64,000 nucleotides of DNA, taken from the NCBI GenBank assembly GCA_963573385.1, contig CAUYLG010033168.1:186001-250000 (forward strand), in the 5' to 3' direction. Every line of letters begins with the position of its first letter. Positions within the stretch are counted from its first letter, which is position 1. Positions 1-16,308 of the stretch are shown piece after piece. The notes under the pieces were generated by a model that worked only from the letters and a program-made list of their open reading frames with translations, made no database searches and had not been told where the DNA came from. The DNA is from Cacajao melanocephalus. Its lineage: Eukaryota; Chordata; Mammalia; Primates; Pitheciidae. The position numbers and the translations under genes are program-made.

Positions 1-419
1 GCATGAGCTTCCCAGGGGACCAACCCTCCTCCTTCCTCATCCCCAGATTGCAAGGCTATGTTAAAATACCGCCACTTAGTGGCGGCATTCTTCGAATGGA
101 AAATAGCATCAGATGTGCTGAAATAACAACGGCCTGGGCGTCTTTAGGGCAGAGAGTGGCAATTCACACTGAATCGAGGTAGGACTGGACCACAGTAAGC
201 CTGATCTCAGCTTCTCCTTCCTATTCCGGGCCAAAACCAACAGGCGTCTTCCCAAAGCGCGGCCCAAGAGTGGGATCCTTCGCTTTCCTGGAGCGACTCA
301 CTTGCTGGTATCTCAGTCATTGTCAACCAATCAATCGTTGCAGGGACAGCCATAGACTATCACTCGCGAGCTGGTCCGCCAGTCAGTCAGAATCCATTAG
401 AATCTGTCCTTGTGGTGAA
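1..419. other. Upstream flank of the TIMM44-like promoter
   Basis: No coding region is recognised. The stretch includes a 17-base palindrome at 69-85 (7-base arms, 3-base loop) and a CCAAT motif near 325. It is unique-looking sequence with no Alu or L1 match that I can see. Confidence 0.4.
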
Positions 420-762
420 TGGATCCACGTGCCAGTACCTCCTGCGACCACCGCCGGGTGCGATCTGTAGCGGAATCACCGCAGGTGACGGAAACCACGC
501 CCCTGGGCTGCGCCCCTTCATATTCTCGCCCAATCATAGATCTGACCCTTCCAGGAGTGCACGCCCCCCTCGGGCCACATCTAGTCACAGGCCCGGTTCT
601 TCCAAAACCCTGCCCTATCAGAGACCAAGCTCTCTAGGAATTCCCAACCCATTTAATACCCCGCCCCCATGACGGACCCAATCCGAGGGCTGGACCTCTC
701 CGAAACCCCGCCCCCCCACCAGCGTTTCCCAGGCTTGCACCACTCCAGGATGAAGCGGCAGA

Positions 763-771
763 TGACGCAAT
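763..771 (+). promoter_or_regulatory. CRE-C/EBP composite-like site
   Basis: TGACGCAAT combines a CRE half-site with a C/EBP half-site, the type of element bound by ATF4-C/EBP or CREB-family dimers. It lies 38 bases upstream of the TIMM44-like ATG. Binding is inferred from the motif only. Confidence 0.35.
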
Positions 772-808
772 CGGGCCGCGCGGCGAGAAGGTCACACGGT
801 CCTTCGAC

Positions 809-853
809 ATGGCGGCGGCGGCGCTGCGGAGTGGCTGGTGCCGCTGTCCGCGG
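809..853 (+). CDS. TIMM44: TIMM44-like coding exon 1
   Basis: The exon encodes 15 residues, MAAAALRSGWCRCPR, followed by a consensus donor GTGAGC at 854. The ATG has purine at -3 and G at +4. This is the start of the TIMM44 precursor: an alanine/arginine-rich presequence with no acidic residue, typical of matrix targeting. TIMM44 anchors mtHsp70 to the TIM23 channel for protein import. The exon is in frame with the exon at 2599. No further TIMM44 exon is seen before SGMS2, so only the 5' end of the gene is present here. It may be the real locus broken by a rearrangement, a partial duplication, or an assembly join. Confidence 0.8.
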
Positions 854-1137
854 GTGAGCGGCGCTGCGGTGCTGGCAGGGCGGGCTTAGGGGTCTTCTAG
901 GCCTTCGGCCACCAAGGCTTTCTTCTTCTCGGACCCTTGGCCCTTGCGACCCTTGCTTGGGCTCGATAGAAAGCTTGGGGTTGGGTCGTTGGGTCAGCAG
1001 AGGCCAGGGCAGGGGGCAAAGAGTGAGGCCTGAGGGAAGGGACCGAGCGCACCGGGCAGGGGGCGGCGATGCGCGGAACCTGGCAGGAGCTGATCACCCT
1101 TCACCCTCTGATCAGACCCAAATGCACGGGAGAGTGA

Positions 1138-1716
<579 letters not shown>

Positions 1717-1998
1717 AGAATGTGCCTTTTACATCAGGTCAGCCGAGTCTTTGCCCAGAGTGACTCCCCTACATTACTCTGTTTATAGCCTAACCCTTGC
1801 GCGGGACATTGTAGGTTTATTCCAGAGTTGTCCCTGGGGCAATAAGTTATCGACATTTGTCTGTGAAAGTCCCGTTCTATCATCTTTGGAGGCTGGCAGA
1901 AATGGGGTGGGCTCTCGAGAGTACACTGCTTGCCACTAGCATAGAAGCTTAGTGTGCCTGCTTTCAGGCTATGGGATTAAATTGTACTGGTACATTTA

Positions 1999-2489
<491 letters not shown>

Positions 2490-2598
2490 AAATTGGCCAG
2501 TGAGTCGCAGGTGACCCCTGCTGTTTTGTGTGTGATCTCCTTACTTCTCAGTCAACCTCTTGTTAGAATGGATCTTTCTTTTCTCTCCCCCCAATTAG

Positions 2599-2694
2599 AG
2601 ATGCCTCAGCGGTAGAATCCAATTTCTTTCCAGCCACAGCCTACCCCATGGGTCGACCTATCAGATGCGCCGGCCGGGCGGAGAGCTGCCACTG
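2599..2694 (+). CDS. TIMM44: TIMM44-like coding exon 2
   Basis: This 96-base exon of 32 codons has acceptor ATTAG and donor GTGAGT. It reads R-C-L-S-G-R-I-Q-F-L-S-S-H and ends R-R-P-G-G-E-L-P-L, closely matching human TIMM44 residues 16-47 as I recall them (CLGSGIQFLSSHNLPHG...). Spliced to exon 1 it gives 47 uninterrupted codons of presequence. Exon 2 ends in phase 0. The next TIMM44 exon (starting S-K-S-Y in human) is not seen downstream. The open frame and intact splice sites suggest recent or ongoing constraint rather than an old decayed copy, but 32 codons is little evidence. Confidence 0.8.
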
Positions 2695-3537
2695 GTGAGT
2701 GACTCAGGATGCTCAGGACAGCAGACACAGGAGAGGTCTGAAAATTCAAATCCTGTTGGCAGGAGAGAGGGGTGGAGCTGTGGAGGTGGCTCACACCATC
2801 TCAGTGGTGGGCCTTCTGTGTCCGGGGCCTTCAGAGTGATAGAGCCCAGTTTGCCTGGCCTTCTCGGTCCCAGAAACACTTGACCTGCCTCTTGCTTGAT
2901 GTTAGGGAATAAGGTGCTATCAGAATAGCCTGTTGTGTTGGTTCTCCTGCTTGGAAGAGACCCCTGTATTGAACTGAATTCTACATCCCTGTGACTTGTG
3001 CCCGTGGGTCCCTCACCAACATGGCTATTTCCGTTTCTGGGAGATAGCCCTTTGAGCATTGGTACAGAGTCAGTCACCTTGTCACACCCAGACCTCAGTC
3101 TCTCCTGGTTGCTCCTCTTCAACTGTGTTGCTTCTGTTGATGTCTCCGCATCGTGAGGACGGAAACCCAAAACCTGACGCTCTTCCCCAGAGCCATGCAT
3201 TTGGGCAGTGTGCACATTCTGCCTCCCGCGCTCGCTCTCTGCGCCCAGAGCCTCAGTTCAGCTGCCTCCTTGGTCCTGTCCCGGGGCCATCATGGGTCTG
3301 GGACAGGACCTGTGACTCTTTCCCTTACTTCTCCAGTCCCCCGTCACACACACTCACACACCCATGGTTTATAGCCCGAGAGTCTCTGGCAGGGCTGCAG
3401 TAAGGAAGTGTGATCCTGGATAGTCTTGCTTAGAACCTGGGCTTCCCCTGGCGAAAGGCTGGCCAGGGTGGCATCTGAATCAGACTGCAGCCTGCTGGTT
3501 AGAGGCCTGGCCACTTGTCCTGAGGAGCAGCACTGGG

Positions 3538-3539
<2 letters not shown>

Positions 3540-3570
<31 letters not shown>

Positions 3571-3710
3571 CAGGGTCTCACTCTGTGGCCCAGGGTGGGG
3601 TGCAGTGCCGCAATCACTGCTTACTGCAGCCTTGAATTCCTGGGCTTAAGCAATCCTCCATCTCATGCTCCTGAGTAGCTGGAACCACAGGTGTGCGCCT
3701 CCACACCTAA
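3540..3710 (-). mobile_element. Truncated AluJ-like element
   Basis: An antisense Alu fragment with a long poly-T (about 25 bases), the first arm present and the rest missing after about 3710. Divergence (GACAGGGTCTCACT, GCAGCCTTGAATTCCTGGGC) suggests an older Alu subfamily. Confidence 0.8.
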
Positions 3711-3869
3711 GCACCAAGCTGGATGCAGCTGTTTCTTGTGGCTTGACGGGAGCCAGAGAGGGGATCCCACCTGGAGCTTGTATACCCAACACAGCTGTGG
3801 AAAAGTTGACTACAGGTGGCCACTTCCCCCTGATTTGATTATCGGATGATCGTTCATTAAACTGTTTCT

Positions 3870-4129
<260 letters not shown>

Positions 4130-4582
4130 GCTGTTTCTTTTTTTGAGCCCACCACTGTTACCCACATGATGAAACAGGGCTGTGAATCTGGTTCTCGGAC
4201 TGGCCCTGACGGCTGTGTCTTTGAGCAGTCGGCATGAGTGACTCTTATATGCAGAGCTGAGCCTTCGCCTCTCTCCTGACCTCCCTAGGGCTGGCCCCCG
4301 GGTGTGTTGCTTTTCCCCAAGGGTGAGAACATCAATTGGGGCTTTCTGTGACTATCATCCTGTAGGCTGAGAGGGAGCTCTGCGCCAGGCCCCAGGCCCA
4401 TGGGTCACATGTGCTAGGTCTGGCCCCAGTTCTCCCAGAGGGACTGGCAGGATTTCTAGGACCAGGAAATCCTCCCAGCCCCAGAATCCTAGGGAAGAAT
4501 CCCCTGTGCTGTGTTGTCTGGGATCAGGAACCCCAGAGTCCTTCCCACTCCAGCACTGTGATGAGGCCCCTTTGGGTGTTGA

Positions 4583-7490
<2,908 letters not shown>

Positions 7491-9225
7491 GTCCCAGGAG
7501 AGAAAATAGAAATAAAAATATAAAGGCCTTTTAAATACAAACACATGCACACGTACAGACACACATCTTGGATGTGGTAGCTTTTAATTAAGCTGACTTT
7601 AACCATTGAGTTTTTTTTTTTTAAAAAAAGCTCTTTAAATCTAATTTCCATATTTCATGAGCTAGGACAAATTGCCACTATTTCAGAAGTACCAAGTATC
7701 AAACCAGAAAGGGCTTGATTTAGGAACCAAAACCCAGGCTGTCATGGTGGAAAAAGCAGGACCTTAGCTACTGAACTGCAGCATGGGGTGACAGCCATTG
7801 CTTTCAGTTTAACCTGGCTAGCAAAAAGGTGGCCTTGTTACGTAAGTAAAGCCCCTTAAATCGTCAAAATCAGAAGTCTTTCCTTTTTTCTTTTTTTTTC
7901 TTTCGTTGGCTGTTTTTCTCCCCACCATACCGCCTCGCCACACCACCTTCTTTGTGTCTGTCTGTGGGAATTTAGCCACTTCAGAGACCTTGTTTCCCAT
8001 AATTTGGAGCTTTCCTTCGGATTTGATCAAGTTGGATAGAGCTGGTCAAACCCAACGGGAAAAAGACGGAGACAACAACAAAAACAGAAACGACGACAAC
8101 AAAAAACCAGTTAGACAAACAGATGATTGCACAACTTCTATGATGACTGTGCACTCTAATGGTAAGGAGACATTAAGACCAGCTGGTTGTTAATTTTAAC
8201 TTCAGCCAAGACAAACCTCAATTCAGTTAGTTATCTAGGGGTGGGTCTCAGGCTGAAGACTGCTCTCTGTCATCCTAGTGAAACAGCCTTGTTGTCTGGG
8301 GCGATACCCAAGGTTCATTGTCTCATGTGGAGGAAATCAAGGATGTGGACACACAAGGAGTGAGGTTGAAAGTGGAGGATTAATAGGCAAAACAAAGAGA
8401 AGAGCTCTCTCCTGCAGAGAGAGGGGTCCCAAATGTGTTTCTCCTTCCCCAGTGAAATGCAGGAGGTTTTATAGATGAGCTTGAGGAGGTGGCGTTTGAT
8501 TTACATAGGGCATGAAAGATTGGTTGGACCAGGTGTGCCATTTGCATAGCGTGCAAAAAGCTGGCCACCCCACCCTAATCTTTTATTATGCAGATGGATT
8601 CTCTACCTAGCTGGCACTATGCTGCCTATTTCTTTACACATGGTGACAAAAGGGAAGATGGAGCCTCCATGTTGAACATACCTGGCCCCCGGGTAGCCAT
8701 TTTGTATTGGCACAGCTGCCAGCATTAATCTGTGCAAGCTTCCAGCTTGCTTATCTGTGTTTGCAGCTCTATTCTTCAGGGAAAAAAAAAGTTTCTCGGG
8801 CTGCTTTCTGTTAGAAGGGAAGCCTTGACAAGGATTTTTACCCTCACTATCTGCCTAAATAACTTCTATCTCCTGTGTCACTAGGAGCAGGAAAAAAAAA
8901 GCAAATGAACCCTCATCTTTCCTGTTGAAAGGAGAACCTCCATTAAGGAGTACTTGTCTCCCATCATCATGGAAGCAGGAAAAACTTGCCTTCATTGTGT
9001 TGGAAGCAAGTAAAACTCCAAAAAAAGGAGTGGTACAACAAAATAAACTTTAGATCACTACCAAAGTTGGGGAGATCAGGGATTCCTGGAATGGGTGCTT
9101 CTAGGCCTCAGCATATTGTCCTATTGGTTTGAGTCATAAAGATAGCTCAAGGTTGAACTAAGCACTGATAGATTTGTCAAAGGTCAGGGGCACCTCCACT
9201 CAGAATCCCTCTGTAGTTACTAAAA
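7491..9225. other. Unassigned sequence, possibly ERV-derived
   Basis: No exon is recognised. The part from about 8190 to 9220 has an LTR-like look (an antisense TATAAAAC motif around 8467, purine-rich runs, an antisense ATTTTGTATTGG stretch), but ends and target duplications could not be defined. Confidence 0.3.
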
Positions 9226-9670
9226 TGTGAACCCTGAAAATCTGAGACAGGTCTCGGTTAATTTAGAAAGTTTATTTTGCCAATGTTGAGGATGCACACC
9301 CATGACACAGCCTCAGGAGGTCCTGAAGACGTGTGCCCAAGGTGGTCAGAGCACAGTTTGGTTTTATACATTTTAGGGGGCATGAGACACTAATCATATG
9401 TAAGATGAACATTGGTTTGGTCTGAAAGGCGAGACAACTCAAGGCAGGAAGGGGGCTTCTAGATCAAAGGGTAGATCAAAGATAAATGGTTGCATTATTT
9501 TGGGTTTCTGATTAGCCTCTCCAAAGGAGGCAATCAGATATGCATTTATTTCACTAAGCAGATGTATGACTTTGGATAGAATGGGAGGCAGGTTTGCCCT
9601 AAGCAGTTCACACCTTGACTTTTCCCTTTAGCTTAGTGATTTTGGGGCCCTGAGATATTTTCCTTTCACA
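9226..9670 (-). mobile_element. Solo LTR, ERV1-like, antisense
   Basis: Read on the minus strand it starts TGTGAAAGGAAAAT and ends GGGTTCACA, giving TG…CA ends. It contains a TATA box (ATGTATAAAACC) and, further on, an AATAAA in the correct order for U3-R. Length is 445 bases. No internal retroviral sequence directly adjoins it on the downstream (low-coordinate) side that I can identify, and no clear target duplication is seen. The family is not named with confidence. Confidence 0.7.
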
Positions 9671-11106
9671 ATAGGAATGAGTACGTTATGATCATTATCT
9701 TGATGACAAACATTTCATCTCAAGAGTTGTTGACACATGATGAATGTTCTGTGTATATGTAATCTTAATGAAATCCCAATGAAAATATTAATTTTAACGC
9801 TAATGATGATAAATGGGCATTGTACTCACATAGTGTTCTTACTCCCAGGTGCACAAAGCTCTTCACGATTAATTATTTCAGTCATTCTCTCAGCAGTCCC
9901 AAGAGGTGGGTGGCTGAGTGTTTCCTCTTAGGAAGAAAAAAGAAAAGAAAAAAGGTTACTAATTGGATTTTCTTCTGTTCCACATTCTGTGTTCTAGAAC
10001 TGAGTAGCTACCTTATAAAGACCATCTGTACGTACACTGTGAAATGGAGTTTCAAAATCACAAGCTTCTTTCACACATGAACATAAGAGTAGAAGCACAT
10101 ATGAAAGAGTAAAGTGGAAGGGAATTTGGATGATGGTTTGGCAAGATGCTGTAAGTGGATTAGGCAAGGCTGCTAAAGAGAAACAGGAAATGGCTGCGTT
10201 CGTGCTTCGGACCTCCATTAAAAGTAGTAGTTCATGCTGTTGAAGGTTTATTGAAAATATCTTCCTGAGACACCTCTACATTGTGCTTATTATTCCCACA
10301 ACATTGTACTGAGACACTGTCAAGCCAGAGGGCCACTGGGCCTTTCTCATCCTGCTGTAATGTACTGATAGCTGGGGGCTCTGCAGAAGGACAAGAGAAA
10401 GGTGAGATGTTCATAATTCTCAGTAGCACCTTTTAGCTGGTCTGATGCTCCCTTGATTCCCCATTTCCCTACCAGGTCAGGTTTCCACATGCTTTTACTT
10501 TCTCAGAAACAGCCTGTGTGTGGACACGTCTTGTCACGGGAGCAGGGAAACAGTACAACTCAACATCTCCTTTTATCTAGTGGTTAGCTCATTCCTCTCC
10601 TTCCTTTCACAATATACCATTCCGTCTTCTCCAGTAGTCCTTCATTGCTTTAGTCCTGTTTCTTTGGTTAGACTGCAAGCTCTTTGGCTGAATGTTCAGG
10701 TCAGGTGTTTTTCACTCCTTTTAATTTCCCCTACATAGCCCTCAGCATTGGGGCATTTAGGTGCACAGTAAACACTTGTGGTTTATCTGTTTGCCACCCA
10801 TAATTATAAACAGACATTGCCTGTACGTATTAACTGTGCCACTTACACTGTTTTTTTTTTTTCCTTTCATTAAATAAAGGCTTAGCTATCGTCACTTTGA
10901 GTTTGTCCTCTTCAGTTTTTCCTGAAGTTACCCTGAAAGTGGGGGGTGGCCTTTAAAATGCAGTGGATTGTGCTTCATTTGAGCAGTGTATCCAGGGAGG
11001 GGAATAATTACAAGGTTTGAAAACCTCATCAGGTGGCTGGCTTCTGTAGCAGGACTAAAAGACTGCTTTCCTAAATTGAAAACAGCTGGGGCCGTGTGCT
11101 AGCAAG
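9671..11106. other. Unique sequence with MIR and L2 remnants upstream of SGMS2
   Basis: A MIR-like stretch lies near 9830-9912 and an L2-like 3' end near 10610-10790. No coding exon is recognised. Confidence 0.4.
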
Positions 11107-11113
11107 TATAAAA
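11107..11113 (+). promoter_or_regulatory. TATA box of a probable SGMS2 proximal promoter
   Basis: TATAAAA sits in a GC-richer context about 900 bases upstream of the SGMS2 exon that holds the start codon. A good splice donor (GGTGAGT) follows about 100 bases later, giving room for a short non-coding first exon. Promoter use is inferred. Confidence 0.45.
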
Positions 11114-11136
11114 GAGGTGGCGGTGGTGCTCTGTGT

Positions 11137-11211
11137 CCTAAAGAAATCTGTGCTCTCTGGAGCCTGTGAAGCTGAAGTCGAAGGTAGTCATCCTCATCGG
11201 TGTCGTGGTGG
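11137..11211 (+). other. SGMS2: Candidate non-coding first exon of SGMS2
   Basis: Defined by a start about 30 bases after the TATA box and a consensus donor GTGAGT at 11212. Splicing to the acceptor before 12011 would remove an intron of about 800 bases. SGMS2 is known to use alternative 5' non-coding exons in human, so this is plausible, but the exact exon is predicted here, not recalled. Confidence 0.4.
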
Positions 11212-12010
11212 GTGAGTCCCCTGAACTGGTCCTCTGGAGGCCTGTTTCTGTTGTTTGGTAGAAATTGTGGTGGCTGCATCAAAATGTTAGTTACTAATTT
11301 ATCATGTCAATGGTAGTGAGGTATTTTCTCCTTCAAATAAATTCTACTCGTTACCTACGTAAGAGACATAGCTAAGGCTTAGTGTATCTATCTTTTCAGT
11401 TATTCTTAAGGCTGCCAGCTTTGCTTGTATATGGTGTGGTTCTCTGAATATAAAAGGATAAACTGAGGCTGCGTCATTTTAGGTATCTTGAATGTGTTTT
11501 ATTTGAATCTGTTCTTAAAAGTGGTCACTTAAAAAGGCTTCTATTTTTTAATTAGAAAATTGACTATTTTGACAAATGCAGAGAGTAACAATCAGTGCAT
11601 ATAAGCAACTTACCAGTTTTTATTCTTTCTTTATGGCTCATAGAAAATACAGTTTTAGGAAGGCTTGATGTGACTTCTCGGTAGTATCTAGCTTATTATG
11701 ACTTCATGGTTAGCAACAGGTGATAGTGTCTGATGAAGTGTTTGCAATGTTGGGTCCTGATTTTTCTTTAAGGAAATTGTTAAAATGTTCCTATTTCTAC
11801 CGATACTAGTTCAAAAAGAGACAAGGATTCCAAGATAATGCAGTATTTTGTAAATAAACTTGATCTCGGCAGCTTTAAGTAGGTTCTGATGTTATGTTTA
11901 TAAAGCAAATGGCTCTGGTATTAGTTTCCTTATTTTGAGAATGTTTTTGTTTTGGATGGTTTACAATTGGACAAGCAAAGTTTCTGAACATAATTTTGTT
12001 TTGCTTTTAG

Positions 12011-12255
12011 GTGGGATAGTAACATCTTTTTGGGGGAAGAATTGGCTTCCTTTCTTGAAAGTGGTGAAGGTACAGCAGATAGCTGCATGGAAGGAACAGT
12101 AATTGGATGGCTACCTTCTACATTTTGTATGAGGAAACAAAGCCCATTGTAAGAATCCATGTTGGTGTTGGAAATAGAAGGATCGAAAAATAGCTAAATT
12201 TCTACAAAGAACAAGAACTTGACCATCTCCTTTTTGATCTGAAGACTAGGGGACA
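12011..12255 (+). other. SGMS2: SGMS2 5' UTR part of the first coding exon
   Basis: The acceptor is TTGCTTTTAG, ending at 12010. The exon continues to the start codon at 12256. It contains several short upstream reading frames and the first bases GTGGGATAG stop any frame entering in phase 0. Confidence 0.7.
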
Positions 12256-12710
12256 ATGGATATCATAGAGACAGCAAAACTTGAAGAACATTTGGAAAAT
12301 CAAACCAATGATGCTACGAACACTTACACAAGACCCGCTGAACCTGTTGAAGAAGAAAACAAAAATGGCAACGGTAAACCCAAGAGCTTATCCAGTGGGC
12401 TACGAAAAGGCACCAAAAAGTACCCAGACTATATCCAAATTGCTATGCCCACCGAATCAAGGAACAAATTTCCACTAGAGTGGTGGAAAACGGGCATTGC
12501 CTTCATATATGCGGCTTTCAACCTTATCTTGACAACCGTCATGATCACAGTTGTACACGAGAGGGTCCCTCCCAAGGAGCTTAGCCCTCCACTCCCAGAC
12601 AAGTTTTTTGATTACATCGATAGGGTAAAATGGGCATTTTCTGTATCAGAAATAAATGGAATTGTATTATTTGGATTATGGATCACCCAGTGGCTGTTTC
12701 TGAGATACAA
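12256..12710 (+). CDS. SGMS2: SGMS2 coding exon 1 (residues 1-151 and part of 152)
   Basis: Sphingomyelin synthase 2 transfers phosphocholine from phosphatidylcholine to ceramide, making sphingomyelin and diacylglycerol, mainly at the plasma membrane. This exon encodes the cytosolic N-terminus (MDIIETAKLEEHLENQ…), the first membrane segment around residues 80-100 and the D1-type motif P-P-L-P-D. The start has a strong context (ACAATGG). There is no SAM domain, which separates SMS2 from SMS1. The exon ends in phase 2 before GTAAGT. The five coding exons total 1098 bases, giving 365 residues, the human SMS2 length. Residues differing from human as I recall it include Q-T-N-D-A-T for Q-P-S-D-P-T, and A, I, V and F substitutions in membrane segments. 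Those changes point to a non-human primate. Confidence 0.97.
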
Positions 12711-15700
12711 GTAAGTAAATCTAATATGTGTTGGGGATTTGCCATTGGTTTGTTTTTAAGTGAATAGATGGGTAATTGAGATTATTTTTCCATTTTCTCC
12801 AGTAAATTCAGTCTTATCCAAACATTTGATGATAAAAAAGCAGTAGAAAGCTCTACCACACTGAATAAACTAAGTCAGTATTCAGTAAGTGTTTGTTGAG
12901 TAACTGTGTATGAAAGTGGCAGTGTACAGCAGTACTGTGGTGGGTGACTCAGAGTTTATGAATTTAAGGTGCAGTTCCTGACTTCCAGCAACTTGGTGCT
13001 ATGGTATTTGTATGATAAATCAAGAGGCTTGGAAAGGAATAACACTCACTTCCATCATGCTTATGTTATTTCAGGCTCTTGACAGGTGGGAAAAGGAACA
13101 GGTTGAGAAGCTTTTTTCTCTATTACTCATAATGTGATGTCTGTATTGGTGTAGAGTCAATAGTCTGCTGTAAGGATTACCTGGAATCGGTTCTCAAATT
13201 TTACATTTCTGTGGGGTTGGGTGTGTGGGTGTGTTTTCAGTTTGCTGTTTGCTATCTAGTTACAAGAGTTTAAGAAACTGAGTTTACAATGGTATCCATG
13301 TGGTTTTGATTTTTAGATTTCTAAACTAAACTTGCCCTCTGATCTCCTTTGGGCGCCACAAAGGAGCTCATGGTTCACTGGGTTCAGCCTTCTTATTTTT
13401 GGAATCGTAGGGAATCAAGAAGAAATAAGCCAGGTACTTTTGCTTTGAAGACACTTAAGAATTGGACATAGCCCTGAAGTGGTTATTTCTGCTTCTCTAT
13501 GTGAATTCTGACTTCTACTGCATAAAAATGAAGGCTCCTTAATTCCAAGGAGCCTCTCATTCATCATTTAGACGTTTGTTTTGTACTGGAATGCTAGTGA
13601 TTAAATCACTAAAATATGATTTTGATCAAAACACTGACCATAATACAGAGTTTAAAAATGTAACGTATGCTAACTTGGCTACAATCTGAAGATTCCAAGT
13701 CAGATAGGATTTCAGTATTAATGCCAGAAGATCTTTAGAAGAGAGAATTTATTCTGTATTGTTTTTCAGTTGGTAACACTTTTCATTACATGATCAGTTA
13801 TAGAACGCTCAATGTGGTATATGCACTCAGACCCTAGCATTGCTACTGTTTTCTGATTAGACTAATTCAATCTGTCTTTGTTAAAGAGTTCCCCAAATGC
13901 AACTTTACAGTCTTAAAACCTTATTCCACAAACTGCAGTCATTCCTAAGCATTTTCCTTAATATAACTCTTCATGTTTCCTTATTATGCTTAAGTAATAG
14001 ATCTAGCTATCAGTTGTCTTTTACTTAGTAGAAGTAACCTGCTTCTGAAATTGTTAAAGAATGCTTTATGCTAAAAGCAAAGAATGTATTTGTGAACTTT
14101 AGTGTTTTTCTTTTTAGTGTCTGGAAATTGACACAATGTAAGAGAGCCTGCTAAGGCTGCAGATATTTGCTTTCTCCTTTATTTAGAGCAAAGTTTTATT
14201 CATACATGTGTGAAAAGAGAAATTGTCCAGGGTCTGGTAAGTGTCTGAACTCCACCCTGAAGTATACAGTCTTTCCCTCAGTTTATCTGTATTTTCATCT
14301 AGATACTTTTTGAATTTTCATTAGATAATTATTGTTAACTGCCTCTACTTAACCACCTTAGATTTCAACATGTCAAAACACATGGTCACATAGCCAGACC
14401 ATACATTTTCATGATATCCACTATTTCAGTCACAATTCACACGTTTGCCTTTTTATGTTTGAAGTAGAATTGGATCTTACATTTTAGTAACTAGTGGAGT
14501 AATTTTTATAACCTATTTTGAACATCCCAGCTGAATGAGAAATCTTGCTTGTTCTCTCTCTTTTAAAAGCACCTTTCAAAGCTATGGAAAAAATCATTAG
14601 CACTAGTTCTTTTTCTAAATAAGGCTGTAGAGTACATCTTTACCTTCTAAGTTAGTTTTCAGTTCTGAGTACAGCTGAACTCAGAATGCTGGAATGAATG
14701 TAACTGACTCATAATAATTTCTGCTTATTCATCTTGTCTAACAGCATGGAGCACAATTCAAAACAGCACTCTTTTGGAACCTGGAATTGAATCAAAGGCT
14801 GAATCAATTTTCCCTTAACCAGGGGTAGAAACTCAGCACTGTTTATTACCTGCTCCTTTTCAGTACCAGGAAAGGCAGAGCTAGAATAGCAAGCCTTTAA
14901 GGAAATGCCTTGGGATAAATCAGTACTCTCATCTATCAGTCTAGGTGGTGTTCCCTTCTATTTGTTTTTTTGACCCCAGAAACCCTGAAATATTCTTAAA
15001 ATAGCTGTTGGAAACAGTTGAAATATATATTTATACATAGTTCTTCAAATTAGAAGTTCCAAATGTTACCTGAATTAGACTTGATTCATGTCAGAACCAC
15101 AATCTTAGGGAAAACTTAAAATATGTCACATTACCTGAAACTGCCTGTTTTTCCAGAAGTCTTTGATCACTACCAGTCTTGAAAGCTTGAGAGCTCTGAA
15201 AATGAAAGACCTAGAGTAATATGTTTTATGTACTAAGGAAGTTACACCTAGCAAGTCTAGGGGCTTTATGTGGAGTCCCACTCATCTCTTAATCCCAGAG
15301 CCCAAAGCTTATAGACCTTACTATATAACAGAAAGGTAGCTGTCCTGTTCAGCTGGACTGAGGACATTCAGACCCATAATGCCCATTCAGATACACCCAT
15401 GAGGCAGTGGTACAATGGCAGAGCCCTTCCATTTTGAAGACAGGATCCTCAGTCACCTACTGGGAAGCCTGTGTTAGGCAGAGGACCCAGGTCATGAAGC
15501 ACAGAGACTAATGTTAGTTAAGACAGCTTTCTTCCCAAAGAAATATAAAGTGAAAAAGGACTTGTGGGAATTTTTTTGTCCTTTTATTGATCAAGATTAA
15601 ATAAAATCAGTCAGCTTACAAGTTCACTATTAAATGTAATTAACTGTATGAGGACACTTTGAACATTTTCAAGGTAGAGTTTTTTGAAAATCTATTTAGT

Positions 15701-16308
15701 CATAGAGAAAACAGTTCATGCCTGTGTTGTCAAAATACCTTCGGATGGTCCTCAGATAAACCCTGCTTATATACCATGGGTTAGATGTGTTGTCACATTT
15801 CCCTATCTGTCCAATTATGTAATGTCACCTTGGCTCATTAGTTAATTCCTCTGTTACTGTGGCTTGCTTATTCCTTTCATGTATTCTCAAGAGAGGTTTT
15901 TATTAATGCAGTGAGTTGACTGAAAATATGGACAGCTTCACTGAATTTTCTGGCAAAGAGTGACTTTGTCGAAAGGTGATTATGTAGACTCTTCATCTAC
16001 TTTAGTTCCCCTACTCTACACACACACACACATACACACGCACGCACGCACACGTCCTTTGGAAGCCAAACCGCCTAGAGTTATTGCAGTATGTGAATCT
16101 TCATTTCTGAAAACTGTGGTGCAATCTCTCCATGGAACTGTAGGGACGGGCAACTCACAAATAAGCCTTTTAACTCTGTGAAACTGTGGTTTGTTTGTTA
16201 ATGCCATTCTGTACTGATTATTCTCTATCCTGTTAAACATTGTTTTATTTTGCATTAGGAATAAAAACCAGTAAACTTGTTTTTTCCCATTCATATTTTT
16301 TCCTTTAG
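12711..16308 (+). other. SGMS2: SGMS2 intron after coding exon 1
   Basis: A GTAAGT…TTTAG intron. It is mostly unique sequence with no Alu. A CA-type microsatellite (CACACA…CGCACG) lies at 16017-16053 near its 3' end. Confidence 0.85.
16017..16053 (+). repeat. (CA)n/(CG-interrupted) microsatellite
   Basis: A run of CA dinucleotides interrupted by ATA and CG units, about 250 bases before the SGMS2 exon at 16309. Confidence 0.9.

Noticed and set aside
2661..3215. 184-codon minus-strand open frame overlapping TIMM44-like exon 2
   Set aside because: Composition is unremarkable, no recognisable domain, and it runs antisense through an identified exon and intron.
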